Shown here: positions 1-15,300 of the stretch, one piece after another
How positions within the stretch are numbered: the first letter of the stretch is position 1
How the letters are laid out: each line of letters starts with the position of its first letter
Origin: Liolophura sinensis
Taxonomy: Eukaryota > Mollusca > Polyplacophora > Chitonida > Chitonidae
NCBI RefSeq assembly: GCF_032854445.1
Contig: NC_088304.1
Span: 4,092,001-4,156,000, forward strand
Direction of reading: 5' to 3'
Length of the DNA: 64,000 nt
The notes under the pieces: model-generated
The model's input: the letters and a program-made list of their open reading frames with translations, nothing else
What the model was told of the DNA's origin: nothing
The model's database searches: none
Position numbers and translations under genes: made by a program

Positions 1-355
1 TGTATTGAAATTAAGTTTGGTAGCAAATCATTTTTCTGCTGGCAACTAAAGTATCCTGCTTTTTGAACTTTACAATAAGCCAGAAAATAATAATGATGTA
101 AAACCACACTCAGCCATGGAGGTCTCCCCCCCCCCCCCGCCACCCCCAAATTATTTATTCTTGGCAAGAAATGATGCAAAACTTTTCCTGGAGCAATTAA
201 ACACATTTTACCAATACATGTATATCTTCAGAAATCTTATTCCTTTGTTTTGTTTCTGAACTGACAATGCCATGACATTAATGGTCTCATTGGATTGCAC
301 ATCTACAATGTTGTCAACATAATGCTGAACGTTGGCAGTCAAAATGAAGACGTAC

Positions 356-3300
356 CTGTGCATTGACATCAGCTCCATGTTCCATCAGACACTGCACAAC
401 CTGTTCCAGGCCCCAGGCACAGCTCAGGTGTAACGGGGATTGACCATCCCTACAGGAATATACAAATACTGAGTAATACAGAAGACAGACATTAAGGGAA
501 TTTAGAGACATCCACTAAATAATTAGTGACAAATTTTTTTTACAGTTTTAGTGAAGGCAATGAAATATATTACGCTTATGTGTAAAGCACTGGTGTAAAA
601 CCGAAATACAGAGAAGGACTTGTTGAAAAACTGTTGATAAAGGATGGTGTAAAACTGAACAAACTACCTAAGAAAAAATCCTTGAAGTATCTTGTAAATG
701 CTGTAAATGAAGAGCTGAAATAATGAACAGTTGACTGAAACATAAAAAATGACATGGAAAAGTTTTGATCTGAGGAGAGGATGACTTACGTGGCTTCTTC
801 CCCTCCTTCTCCATTAGGCCCAGGTCTACGAGGACTATTCTTATCACAGCCACTGTTGAAAACACAAAACCAAAGACAAAACTAAATCTTACATACAAAG
901 CATTTTCGAGTCATATCATTAGTTACATGGTTACTCAGTGACAGGGTACAGAAATATACAGTGTCACTAACCCTCATATGACCCTGGCCCCATACAAGGG
1001 TTACTGACACCATATATTTCTGTATCTTCCTGTAATGAATTCATTCAGCAAAAGACCCATCAATACAGTGCAGAAAACTGATGTATAGTCCTCCTGACCT
1101 CTCACATAGGGGGCAGTTCAATTCAATTCAAATACTGACTAAACCTACCTTCTGATAAGAAAACAGGCCACAGATTCATTGTTCTCGTCTATGGCTCTAT
1201 GAAGCAGCGTTTGTTGACAGTCATCTGGTCCCCGCCCCCAAACATCCACATTACAGCCGTGTTTTACCTGGTCAGGTGAGACATAACTCTATCAAACACA
1301 AAACTTTCACTCTATGTTTTCTTTATAAAGTGAACATATAAAGTTATAGACCAAAGCATCATACATAAAAAATCATTCAAAATTTAAGAGTTTTAATATA
1401 ATCTAAGGCTACACCTATTTCACTTTGTGGTTTATGAGTAAGCTGACATTATAAATTCAAACAAGAATTTTCATTTTTTTTGATCTTGACAGTTTTAGGA
1501 TTTTCCTGTTTTTCAAGGCTTTCTGATCATGTAACTGTCTTCAGCAGGAAAAATTAGCTTGATGGTCTAGATTTCGCAAACATAAGATTATTTTCAAGTT
1601 TTATTTTCATTTTTATACTCTCCCCCGACACTAAAAAAAGATTAATTCGCCGCTTAATACGACAATTTCAATTAGTGTGGCCTAAGGAGTTTCATATGGT
1701 TTAATTATATGTCATAGGCAGCCCCTCATCACTTGGAAGGGTGTTTTGGTCTTGTTACCAAAGATGTGAGATCAACCCCAACTTTGGATAGGGAATTTTC
1801 AAGACTGTCTTGCTTCATTTGTCCTTTGGACCTTCATGCCACGACGTGATCAGCCTTGTATGGTCTTACATGAATGGCAATCATTGGAGAATTCAGGGGT
1901 CGGTGTTTCAATGTAGCAACCTGGTGTTTTTCTCAAACCATAAAATTTGTTGCCGTTGTATAAATGAAAAGTCCTTGAATATGGCATGAAACATCAATGA
2001 AATAAAATAAATATTGTATGTTTATACCTAAACTTTCATTCATAACTAATCTGCCTGATTCTGACGGTCTTTGTTTGGAAGATAGGATGATGTCCTTCTG
2101 GCAAAATGTCATCTTCAGCCACAAAAGTTATTATCAAAAATTTATTATTCCACATAACTTCCATAACAGGATACCATTAAGGCCTGATAGATTACTCTCC
2201 TAATAGGGTCCACAATTACCTCCCTTGGTGTAACTCTCTTTTATGAAGGAGCTAATTTAGTGGACATTGACAATACAAGACATGGATTCATGCCCTCACC
2301 CACCAGAATGGAGGCCAAATCCTCCTGACCTCTCTCAAGGGCCTCCCACAGGGGGCAGTTCCCAGACTCGTCAATCACATTCATATCCGAACCCTTCACA
2401 CATAAGGCATCCACAACCACTGGCAGCTGGCGTTTGATTGCCAGCTGAAGGGGCGTGTCTCCATCAGGGGTTCTGATACAAAGCAAACAAAGTTGTTGTG
2501 TTATAAAACATGTGTGATTGACTTTAAAGAAAAAAGAAAAGGTTGCCCAGCGGGCAATCTGTTTAGCTATATACGACTGTAAATTTTTAACGTTTTAAAA
2601 TCACTGGACAAACCCTGCAAAAATGCAACGGAAGAGTTTAAATTTTTTCACTATGGCCAAATATTTAACTGGATGAAAGTCAATGAACAATAGCTAATAA
2701 ATACAGAGGAAGAGAATTTCCCTACTTGCAGTTAAAATCTGCCTAATATAAGTCAGTGAGAAATGCTGAATGTACATAAGCACATTTAATATTCATACTT
2801 GAGGTTAATGTCTGCCTGATGATTCAGCAGAAACTGGGAGCTTGTTGTGTCCTGATTCTGAATGGCCTGGTGCAACAACGACATGCCCTCTGAGTTCCTC
2901 TCATTAACATGGGCGCCCTCCTTGAGAAGCTGGGAGGCGATCATGTGCAGGCCATTCCACAACGCTAGCCCCAGGGCAGACTGCCCCTGGGAATCCTTAA
3001 TACTGAAATTAGGTAATATCTTGAGCTTGTCAGTTCCAACACTGACACCCGCTGAAATGAGAGGAGGAAATCTTCAGAACCCAATTTGAGAAAGCTAAAA
3101 ATTACTACTTGGTAAATATTTAACTAATTGTTTCATAATTAACATCATGCCATGTTCAGGAATATTTTCCCCATACAACGGCAGTCAGTTTTAGGGGTGG
3201 AGGAATCCGGAGTGCTCGAGGTTAACCAGCAACACTTTCTCTGACAGACTTTCCCATAACGGAAACACAATGTACATTTTTTGAAATATTAATAGTAGAA

Positions 3301-6300
3301 AATCAGCATATGCATGCAATATTATGCCAAAATATTTCTGCTCTTTCAGCCGTTTCATAAGAAGGTTTCTCATACATGCCGATCAAAAGATTTACCTTTG
3401 TAAACGATGAACTCCTGAATGACTTCGTCGTGCCTGTTCGCGATAGCTAGGTGTAAAGGCGTTTGTTGTGACACAGGCTCGTCCTCATCTGTAAAGCCTA
3501 GTTTGGTCAGATCTGTGGGTTTGGTTTGAGCATTAGGGTTCGCTCCCTTGTCCAGTAGGAGGCGTACCAGTTTTGTGAGGCCATGCTTACAGGCAGTGTG
3601 TAATGGTTGTTCACCCTGGAAGAGACATAAATAAAATTTGATAAACATGTAGCTGGATACAATAGGTAATAAAAGAAGTTTGTTTGAGAGCATTTCTCAG
3701 CAAATATATTTTTTTATCTTAAATTCAAGTTGACTTAGTCTATATAGCAAATTCAGTTACACAATGAAAAAGGACATCTGACATACACTTTAAGAAAAGT
3801 ATTGTGTGCTTTACGTTACAGCAGCTAAATCTTTAATCCACTTTTATTATGTTTCATACTTCTTATCTATATATAGCACAAATCTGCCATGTGACAAATG
3901 TTTTTATTATCTATATGATGTTCTGGATATCAATTTTCACCTGAAACCTAGGCTATTAATCATCATCTAATAACACTAGTGAACGACCATATGAATACTT
4001 ATTTCTAAAGATGATAAATCTCACCTTGGAATTAGCTACATTGACCTTCGCCCCATTGGCTGCTAAGAACACGGCTGCTGCCTCAAAGCCTTGGCGTGCT
4101 GCCAGGTGGAGTAGACTATCACCAGTGTCAGGGTTCACGGCATCGGGGGAGCAGCCATGTTTGAGCAGTCTTGCAGCAAAACTGTCCTCCCCAAATACTA
4201 TCTCCGACCCCTTCTCACTATTTTCCATGGCAGCCTGTGGAAAAACAAGACCAGAGACTGACTTGGTCTCACTAAAACCTTACCTATATGAAATAAAATT
4301 AGAGAATGTTCTGAAATAAATCACAGGTCTATCATACAAGTTTTGTCAAGATTCTTCTATAAAATCCTGTGTGACCCATCTACATGTAAGAACTCAGTTA
4401 AATCTTCAGAAAAGCTATGAACAAAATTGTTGTAATTTGTCATTTGGGATAACACTGTTTCCATTTCTTTTGGAAGGTAACATGAGAAACATGAATTTCA
4501 TTATATTTATTTATTTACCAATTAAACAAGCAGATTGGCATTTGATTGACAGTCATCACTTGACCTTTGACCTTCTCCACTTACCTTCAAGGCCATCCAT
4601 AGAGCTGTATGTCCATCCAAATTCTGAAGTTCAAGGTCCAGGTTGCCATGTTGAAGTAAGATGCTAAAAACTGGCTCATTCTTGCAGAATATAGCACGAT
4701 GTATTGGAGTGCTGCAAACAACATCAAACATCTAACTGATTAATTTGAAGGTCTTGTTTTCCACATATTTTATACATCATCACGTTACTCTTCTCTCTCA
4801 ACATTTTCATTTGCCATGCAACGGACATACTCATGAGCACCAAAAAAAAAAAAATCCCTCTCACCATAGGACCGAGTAAACATCAAGAACAATAGACCCA
4901 TGAATATACCTATGAAATAGTTTTTGTTTTGTTGTGTTTAAGCTTGGTTTAATTCAAAATATTATTTCATAAATTTTCCTTAATAGTGCCAAATTATACT
5001 TTGTATTTTGTCAATACTCACTTTCCCTCTGTGTCCTGAGCGTTAGCGTTTGCGCCACTGTCTAGCAGCAGTTTTGCGATGCGCGTCATGCCCTGTACGG
5101 TTTCCTCGCTGGTAACCTCAGGGCTAAAGCTGCTCACCATGTGTAGCGGTGTTTCTCTGTCCATGTGCGTCACTGCATTCACATCAGCCTGATGCTGAAT
5201 CAGAAACTCTGCAGAAAACTCATCCCCTAAAATAACAAATTTTAACTTGTTGTTGTGGTTTACTCCTTCATAGCCAGATTTAGATGGGATAACCCGAGAA
5301 AAAACACAGCAACACACCATGGCAACAATACAACCCGAACATGAGAATGTTCAAGCAAAGGTACATGTACTAGTGTGAATACAGTTAGCTCGATTTCACC
5401 TGTACTATCACCGAGACACGTAACACTGTGGCATGGACAAGACTGCAACTGGTTCAACAATAAAGTTGACTTGAGTGGTCAGCTTAAGGACGGTCTGTTG
5501 CAAAGGAGACCATACTTTATTTTTTGAAAAGGAGAATGATGAGCAGAATTCTGTCAAAATCTCTGCTTTTTACCACACTTTGTGTCACTTCTCTTTGCTG
5601 AGGGAAGGGGAAAACAAATCCCTAAAGCATCCATTGATAGTCGGAAAAGTTTTTCAATGTTTATGGTTTGATATCAGAAGTCGCCACTCTTCCTGTGAGA
5701 AGAACTGTTTTGGACCAAGACTGAAATGTGCCCCTATTACCAGAGAGCACGATGTGGGTTGTAACTGGGCAGCTATGGTGAAAAAGGTCTTTGATCTATC
5801 AACTGAGCAAAGTTTTTATGAAGTTTGATAACAGATCCTTCTGAAGTAATTCCTCACCTCTTTTAATAGCCTTGTGCAGTAAACACTTCCCAGCATTGTC
5901 TCTCTTGTTTACATCTACCTGATTCCCAAATATGGTATTGGCAACACTCTTCTGTTTTGACACAAGTGCTAGGTCCAAGGGGAGGTCACCCAAATTGTCT
6001 ATTTCATTCAACTTGTGTGAAAGCTGAAAAATAGATGGCATGAAAACTAAAATAAGTCAATGGATCACTGAGACTAAGATTCATGTACTTCACTTCAAAA
6101 TGAACATATCTGACAGTCAGACATTTGTAAAAATAAGCCAATTATATAGAACGAAGACCAAATGTCTAGAAAAAAAAAAAAAGTAAAATATGAACTGACA
6201 AATATTGTTTCTAAATTTCCAGTCAAAACTAACACAAAACTAAATTCTGTACAAAATGCTTTCTTAGAATGGCTAAATATTTAAAATATTAAACATACAG

Positions 6301-9300
6301 ATGATTATTACTAAACCATTGTAAAACTAACCTCTGAGTTGAACTCAATGAGATAAAGAAATACGACGTCTTCTCTTTTGGCCCTGATGGCCGTGTGAAG
6401 TGGATATTCCGTCTTTGATTTGAACATCTGATATAACAATGGTGCTGGCATACAGGAAAAATCCTCACTCGTGAAGTCGCTCTGGTGAAACAAGACAATC
6501 ATATAATAATCATTACTTAGTAATTAATTCATCACATTTGGGTTATACTCACATACTCATGCCATACTCACTTCTACAACTGCAGTCAGTTTTATCGGTG
6601 AGGGATATCATGCTGCACGAATTAAACCACTGGCCCTTGGCAAACTGCAGATGAACTTTCCCACACGATACGATACACACAGACATTCACCCACAGAGCA
6701 AGATTAATTTATTTATTTCATTAATTTATTTGATTGGAGTTTTATGCCTTGCTAAATATTTAACTTATACGACTGCGGCCAGCATTATGGTGGGAGGAAC
6801 CCCATGACCATCTGCAGGTTGCTGGGAGATCTTCGAAAAATACAGCTGGAGGGGAAGCCAGCATGAGCTGGATTTGAGCTCACAGCGACCACATTTGCTC
6901 CAGGGTCATTGTGCCGTGCTGGCATGCTAATCCCTTTGGCCACAGAGGCCCCAAGCAAGATCAATATGTACTGGAGGAGTGCAAGTGATCTCCAACAATC
7001 TACATGTAACTGTAACAAATTGCATAACATTAATTCCACAAAACCTGGTTTGTAGGCAGCACCTTTCACATATTTTCTTCACCAAACAATTAACTGTGAA
7101 AAAAGTCTCTAACGAAATCAAACTTAAAGTGCTTGACAATTTTCTATTCTTACCCAGTGGTTAGAGATGAGCTCTGAGCAGTGGTTCTTCAAAATGTCCG
7201 CCTCCATTTCCTCTGCTGTCTGGTAAAACCGTATACAGTTTCGAACATTCACGAAAGACATGAGAGCATTTTCACATCTGAAACAATGACAGGAACAATC
7301 ATCTACGACATTCTTCATTCCATCAGAAATAACAGAAGAAACATAGATTGTGCTTTCAAAAAAGTATTTTAATTTGTTTACTGAACAAAAGATTATGTAT
7401 TACAGCCAAAACATGTTTCAGCCAGTTCATGGTAACATTTAATTGATAAATGCTAATTTATCTATTTCACCACAATATGGCTGAAATACTGCCGATGTGG
7501 CGCTAAGCCATAATCATTCATTCATTCATATTTAATCTATTCAAGCTGCTCCCTTACACAGGTACTAAAGATGAAAGCATGAGAACATCATGCTGAAAAA
7601 GCTCACACACCTGGATTGCAATTCACGCCTTTCCAGGTAAGACATTTCATAGTAAACCAGCACCTGTCTGACTTTTGTAGCTACTATATTTCACCTTCAG
7701 TTTAGCATTTCTTAACAGGCACCTGTCTGACTTTTGCAGCTACTGTATTTCACCTTAAGTTTAGCATCTCTTAGCAAGCACCTATCTGACTTTTGCAGCT
7801 ACTTTAGTTCACCTTTAGTTAAGCATTTCTTAGCAAGCACCTATCTGACTTTTGCAGCTACTGTATTTCATCTTAAGTTTAGCATTTCTTAACAAGCACC
7901 TGTCTGACTTTTGCAGCTACTGTATTTCACCTTCAGTTTAGCATTTCTTAGCAAGCACCTGTCTGACTTTTGCAGCTACTGTATTTCACCTTAAGTTTAG
8001 CATTTCTTAACAGGCACCTGTCTGACTTTTGCAGCTACTGTATTTCACCTTCAGTTTAGCATTTCTTAGCAAGCACCTGTCTGACTTTTGCAGCTACTGT
8101 ATTTCACCTTAAGTTTAGCATTTCTTAACAGGCACCTGTCTGACTTTTGCAGCTACTGTATTTCACCTTCAGTTTAGCATTTCTTAGCAAGCACCTGTCT
8201 GACTTTTGCAGCTACTGTATTTCACCTTAAGTTTAGCATTTCTTAACAGGCACCTGTCTGACTTTTGCAGCTACTGTATTTCACCTTCAGTTTAGCATTT
8301 CTTAGCAAGCACCTGCATGACTTTTGCAGCCACTGTATTTCACCTTCAGTTTAGCATTTCTTAGCAAGCACCTGTCTGACTTTTGCAGCTACTGTATTTC
8401 ACCTTCAGTTTAGCATTTCTTAACAGGCACCTGTCTGACTTTTGCAGCTACTGTATTTCACCTTAAGTTTAGCATTTCTTAGCAAGCACCTATCTGACTT
8501 TTGCAGCTACTGTATTTCACCTTAAATTTAGCATTTCCTAACAGGCACCTGTCTGACTTTTGCAGCTACTGTATTTCACCTTAAGTTTAGCATTTCTTAA
8601 CAGGCACCTGTCTGACTTTTGCAGCTAGTGTATTTCACCTTCAGTTTAGCATTTCTTAGCAAGCACCTGTCTGACTTTTGCAGCTACTATATTTCACCTT
8701 AAGTTTAGCATTTCTTAACAGGCACCTGTCTGACTTTTGCAGCTAGTGTATTTCACCTTCAGTTTAGCATTTCTTAGCAAGCACCTATCTGACTTTTGCA
8801 ACCACTGTATTTCACCTTCAGTTTAGCATTTCTTAGCAAGCACCTATCTGACTTTTGCAGCTACTGTATTTCACCTTCAGTTTAGCATTTCTTAACAGGC
8901 ACCTGTCTGACTTTTGCAGCTACTATATTTCACCTTAAGTTTAGCATTTCTTAACAGGCACCTGTCTGACTTTTGCAGCTAGTGTATTTCACCTTAAGTT
9001 TAGCATTTCTTAACAGGCACCTGTCTAACTTTTGCAGCTACTATATTTCACCTTAAGTTTAGCTTTTCTTAGCATGCACCTGTCTGACTTTTGCAGCTAC
9101 TGTATTTCAGCTTAAGTTTAGCATTTCTTAACAGGCACCTATCTGACTTTTGCAGCTATTTTATTTCACCTTCAGTTTAGCATTTCTTAGCATGCACCTG
9201 TCTGACTTTTGCAGCTACTTTATTTCCCCTTAAGTTTAGCATTTCTTCAGTGACATATTTTGCTGGATTCTGACTTTTTCACTCACCTTACAAGGAAACT

Positions 9301-12300
9301 TTAAGGTTATTTTTTTATAACTTATTTATCTAATTTGGTATTTTATGTCGTACTCAAAAAATATTTCACTTACACGAAATCCCAGGGGAAAATCCACGGC
9401 CATCCACAGGTTGTATAGGTTTTTTGGAGAAGTCTGATGAATTTCTTATCAGAAGAACATAAGCTATGTATCAAAAGTATTATTTTGTGGTCATCATGAG
9501 GTTATGAAAGTGTTTCTTTTTTTCATTTTTATTCATTTGACATCTCAAAACTACTATTGTCTGCCAGTGCTTATAACACTTGCATTATACTGGAACTTAC
9601 TTTTTCCTCAAGTCGGTCAGTTTGAATCTACTGGAAGCTTTCAACAGCTCCAGTAGAAAAGTGTCATCATTCTTGATGTCTATCTGATCCGTGTACACCC
9701 ATTTTAATATCCCAAGGCCAACTTCCACATTAAAATCTACAAACACAAACATGGTACAAACATATATAGCAAGTGAACTAAAATTTCCTCCAAAAAAAAA
9801 GGAGTGCACTCTTGTAAGTGAATGTCATAAAATATTACTTTTGGTGCTGAATCTCAAATTTCTCCAGTAGGGTGTCATGGTACCTTTCTTAATATCTTAA
9901 TATATACAAATCTTAAAACTTCTTTCCAAAATCAACAGAACTCTCAGAATAAGGAAAAGAAGAAACTAATAGTCACGGGTGAAAATGAGCAAATAGTGCT
10001 GCATCACTGAAGCATGAACTGAACACATCAGACCCCCTCCCCCACAACAACAGACACACATTTACATCATTTGTGCCTAGTTTTCGGTTGAGGTATAGCT
10101 CAGACTTGGTCTTGTTTATTTCCTTGGTATTCAGTGTTAAAAGTCAAACGCATCTGCACAGATAAGCTTCACAAAGAAGAGTATTGTGGCAGCTCCAACA
10201 AATGTTACAAATCAACACATGATTCAATATTCTTTAAACAAAACGGAGATATTAAATTATACATCACCCCATGCTGATCAGTCTACATACATACATGTAC
10301 TTTAATAGTCTGACATATAGTCTGCTTATATCAGGTAAATGCGGCCGCTGTGAGTTCAAGTCCAGCTCATGCCGGCTTCCTCTCCGGCCGTACATGGGAA
10401 GGTCTGCCAGTAACCTGTGGATGGTCGTGGGTTTCCCCCGGGCTCTGCCCGGTTTCCACCTACCATAATGCTGACCGCCGGCGTATAAGTGAAATATTCT
10501 TGAGTACGGCGTAAAACACCAATCAAATCAATAAATAAATATATATCAAGTAAATACGTGTTTATGGGAAAAAGACTTCGGAAGCAGTCACCCTGCACTT
10601 ATACGAACTGTAGCTAGAAGGAATTTCCCTTGGTATAGCGCTGGATTGTGGAAATCCATGTTCAAATGCTTTGTGACCCAAAGGGAAAAATCCATCAACC
10701 ATTACCCTAGGATCATCACCAAACAGTTTCTAAGAAGCATCTGACTCTGGCCTGTGAATATGGGTGAGCCCTGGGAGTGGAGAGGATTAGAGTAAATGCT
10801 ATAGCCAGTCAATATTCAAGCATTCACACTGTGGGGCACCATGGAATTTGAACACTGATCCCCACAGAATCCAGCACTGTACCTACTGAGCTGAAGGGAA
10901 ATCCCCACTAGTTACTGCTAGTATAAGCACTGGAATACTGCTCCCATTACACTCTTCCATACCAGGAATTTCCCTTTAGCTCACTAGGTAGAATGCAGGT
11001 TTTTTGGACATGGAGATCTAAGTTCACATCCCCACTGTGACCCACAGAGTAAATCCTTCTGCCTTTACACATGTAGTTTTATGAAAGAAAACCTTAACTG
11101 AAAGAAACTTGTAGGCAACTAACAGTACCTGTGAAGTCAAGTTCTGACACATCTTCTAAGTTACTGACTCCCCAGCAGTCACTTCTGGCTGCCAACACAA
11201 ATTTGTGCGCCTGGATTTGATCTCCTCCATCCAAACGAACAATCAGATCACTGAGGAAAAACAAAGGGGAAATATTCTGTGAACAAAATGATGAAGTAGT
11301 AATTTTTGTTTGATTTTTTTGGGAAAAAAAAATGACTAGACCAAATATACATACATGCATCAACAAAGTATCCAACACGAAGATTAAACAGCATAACCTT
11401 GTGCAATGTTGCGTTGCGGTTCGAATTTTAAAACATTTGCACACACTGAGAAAACAGAAAGCACTGCCATGTTATTAATTTAACCTCTCTTTATAATCCA
11501 AGGAAACAGTTGTTTTCCCTTATGTCGCACAAACCCTGGTTTGCCATTTAATCACATGTGCTTGGGTACGACTGACGCAAAATCGTGCATCCAGTTACTT
11601 CAACATGGTGCATCAGGCTGCTCTAATATGGTGCATCCGGTTGCTCTAATATGGTGCATCCGGTTGCTCTAACATGGTGCATCCCATGTACTCGTAGGAG
11701 CTCCAGACTAAAAATTGCTTTATTATGTTACCAAACATCAGAAAATAATGGCCATGGGCCTTTAGGTCTGTTTCAAACCACTCTTCTTGCAGTTTACTGG
11801 TTGTCTTTTATTTTAATGCCTTTATACTCAGAATGAATTTTTGACAATGCCCGCCAATATACTACAAGCGGAGGAAGCTGGAGTGTCCTGAGTAAACCAC
11901 TAACCTTTGGTAAATTACATGTAAACTTACAAACTTATTCCATAGTTTTTACATGACAATGGTGGAAGGCAAATGTTCTCCAGTATGTATCATGTTAGAC
12001 TGTACTAAACAGCACCATCAACCACCTATTGCCACAAATGTCCCAAAGATAATGGGTGTAGGGGATAAAACTGTGATATCGACTTAAAGTGCATAACCCA
12101 CTGTTTTCAAAGTCACTATAAGTGAGTGAGTGAGTGCTTGGGGTTTAACGTCGTATTTAACAATTTTTCAGTCATATGGCGACGAAGGAATCCTTAGAAA
12201 GCATGTAATGTGCCTCCTTGTTGCAGGACGGATGTCCACTGCTCTTTTATCTAGTGCTGCTTCACTGAGACACCTTACCGAACCCAAGTAAGCCGCCCTG

Positions 12301-15300
12301 CCCGAGCCTTTATACTGATACAGGTCAACCAGTCCTTGCACTATCCCTTTCATGCTGAGCGAGGAAGTTACAACTTCCTCTTTAAAAGTCTTTGACTCAA
12401 CCCAGGATTTGACGCTCTACCAACTGTGCTGTCGGGGCCAGAAAGTCACTATAAGAGGCAGTGTATTGGACCAAAAATTTTATTCATGACAATGTTACTC
12501 ATGTTTCCTGATTATGAGAGTGCTGTTGATTTTGGAAAGTTATTTTGAAGATTGTTTAATATCCTACCAGAAAAATATATACATGTATTACAGAACCAAA
12601 AAGTAATATTTCATAACCACTACTTGCCTCCAAACATGCACTGTCAGGGACAAATTTCAGGTCAAACCACAAAGACTGCACTGAGGCTTTAATAGAAACC
12701 TTGAGATACTACTGATAGTTTCTTGGCATAAGTCACACACATACGAATTCTGAATTTGAAAGTTTCCACAATGGTTACCTGTATTTTGCTTTATTGAATA
12801 AGTCTGCAACAGTTTTGAGCAGCCTGGCTACAAAGTTGTCATCATCCAGCTGGCCTGATGTTGCCGCGGACAACTGGTACTTCCTCTCCACCTCAGCTAA
12901 TTTGTTCTGAAGCTTGACATACTCTTCACGGAGGAGACTAAGGTGATTCCTCAGCTTAACCACCTCAGCTGCCACAGAGGACAAAGAAATAGCACTAAAT
13001 CAAATATCACTTAACAATTTATCATCTTTCAAAATACTCAATACTCACTTCTCAAAAAACTTCTTAAATGGCATTATAAGACAGACAAATCAATCAAAAT
13101 CAAGCAAAAATAACATTTTCATCTGCCTTATAATACTACTTAAGAAGTTTTTTGTGAATGTTGCACTGACTTACATTTAAATCTTTCATAAAAAATAAAA
13201 CATTTATGCCGACTGTTGGGTGTTAATTTACCATGTATTCTCCCAACACTATCCTGAAAACTGTTGCTGTGCATACAAAGTCTACAATTTGCCGGTTTCT
13301 TGAAATAAAAAGGCATGTACCGAGAGTGATAGCTCTATGGAGATACCACAGGTTTATATACACACATAGCCCTAACGGATAACACTGACTTACCCTAAAC
13401 TCCTTAATTCTAAATGTGCTGCCCTCAACATACTGATGTTGTCCACTATATTGTTTGAATTAGCTCAAGTTAGCTGAGGTGTTCCAGATACAGTGTTCAG
13501 CCTGTGTCACAGCTAACTCCACATGAACATTTCATTAACCTTTGTAAGAACTCGAACCCATCCTAACATTTGGTATTCTCTGATTCTCTAATTCATCTGT
13601 CATCTGATGAATTTAATTTACACCAACTCCAGGCAATATTTCTTCCAACGGGACTTTTGATCAACAATTAAATATTTTTTCTGGGGGGGTGGGGGGGGTG
13701 CCTTCAAAATATAAGGTTATCCTGGGCAGTGAATTTTGTTGTCAGTGATTTACCTTTCAAATACACAACTCATACATGTTCTTTGCCACAGGTTAGAAGT
13801 CAAAACATTGTGGACATTAGTGTGACTGCTTTGATTCAAAAGTTGAAATGGTTGGATTGCTGTTAAATGATGGTTTACAGATGGAGTCTTTGGCATGTCT
13901 ACACTTTTATCTTCATAGAAATAGTATAGTTGTATAAAAGAAAATAGAATTGTTGGTGCATATTTTAACAAAGCACATTTTATTTTGCCCAGTTTTCTGC
14001 AAGAAAATGAAACAAAGTGTTGTTATTGGAAGTTGGATATTCCGTCTATCTTCTGTAAAACAGAGATCATAAACTCTGTCAGCATACCAGATAGAACAAT
14101 AATGGACAGCCTTCACGGGTAAATAAAAAAAAACATAAAGACTTGTTAAGATTACTGAAATTTTAAACATGGAATCAGATGGGAAAGGGGCTGAGCACGA
14201 TGTAAGGCGTGTCTCATCTAGTTTGAGTTACCATAATCCCTGCCTATTTCTGTGTTCAATTTATGTCAGCTTAATGACAATCTTTGCTTTGTACTGACAG
14301 GGTGTTGCCCAGGTCTAGAGTACTTGACCAAAACTTCGTGTACATGTCCTACAAGTATCACCTCAACTTCACGAGCCATGTTTGAATTTACTCTGAAACA
14401 AGGCTGATGAGATGTGTATGTCCTGTATATGGACAAGTTTTGGTTCAGTGCATGTTTGCAAAGAGAAGCCATACAAACAGTGGAAAACATCAGTATGTTG
14501 AGAACAGCACACTGCAAACTGAGAAGTGCACACTAAGTCAGTGCACGCCTATTCAAGACTGTGGACATCCGGGCATTGATCGTTATACTCATACCTACAG
14601 GCTTTTCTCGCACAGACACGGCGGTGAAAACATTATGTTACCAACTTGGGAGTTAGTACAGAACTCTGGTTCATGGCTTCATAAGACAAAAACCAGATTT
14701 TGTTAGCTTCCACAATTTACATGAGCTGTACTTATTGTTCTGTTTTCTATCACACTGTAATTTCCAGTTATTATCAGCCATAGTTTTCAAAATCCAGTGT
14801 TGTTTCACCTCATCGTCTGCTTTCCACTCCATGATGTGAGTGAAGTGGCTTGATGTGTGCAGTCTCGAATACGGCATTTTTACTAAATTTGATATTTGTT
14901 TCATTCTTCCAAGCTAAGCCTTCAGAAATACACTGTTAATGTGGAAATTAAGTTGAGAACATGGCTAACCGATCTCAGAGCTACATTTGTACATAAACAT
15001 AACTCCATAGAGCTACTTACACGGTAAGTCAGAAAAGGCAAGCAAAACCTAGGCAACAACCCATCATGGCTTAAGAAACAATACCGAAAACACGATTGTG
15101 TACACTTTTGGAAGGCGAACACATTTAGCTAAATGCGACTAAAGACACTGACACGACAGTGACACATGTCAGTGTAAGTGACAGGGCAGCCAGATTCCGT
15201 CACGTGCGATTTGTAGAGAGCGCACACGTGAATACTGAAGTGAATAAATGCGTATGAAGGCACGTTCAAAAGTGATTAAGCGCAAACAAAAACGTGGTTA

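Noticed and set aside
2862-3089. Plus-strand ORF of 75 codons
   Set aside because: Antisense shadow of the ANKFY1 exon at 3051-2799.
5475-5828. 117-codon plus-strand ORF
   Set aside because: It lies in an ANKFY1 intron on the opposite strand, with no recognisable domain, and the neighbouring ANKFY1 exons join without it. A chance ORF is the simplest reading, though I cannot exclude a retrocopy fragment.
7659-9250. CRISPR-like array
   Set aside because: Head-to-tail repeats with no unique spacers, in a eukaryotic intron.
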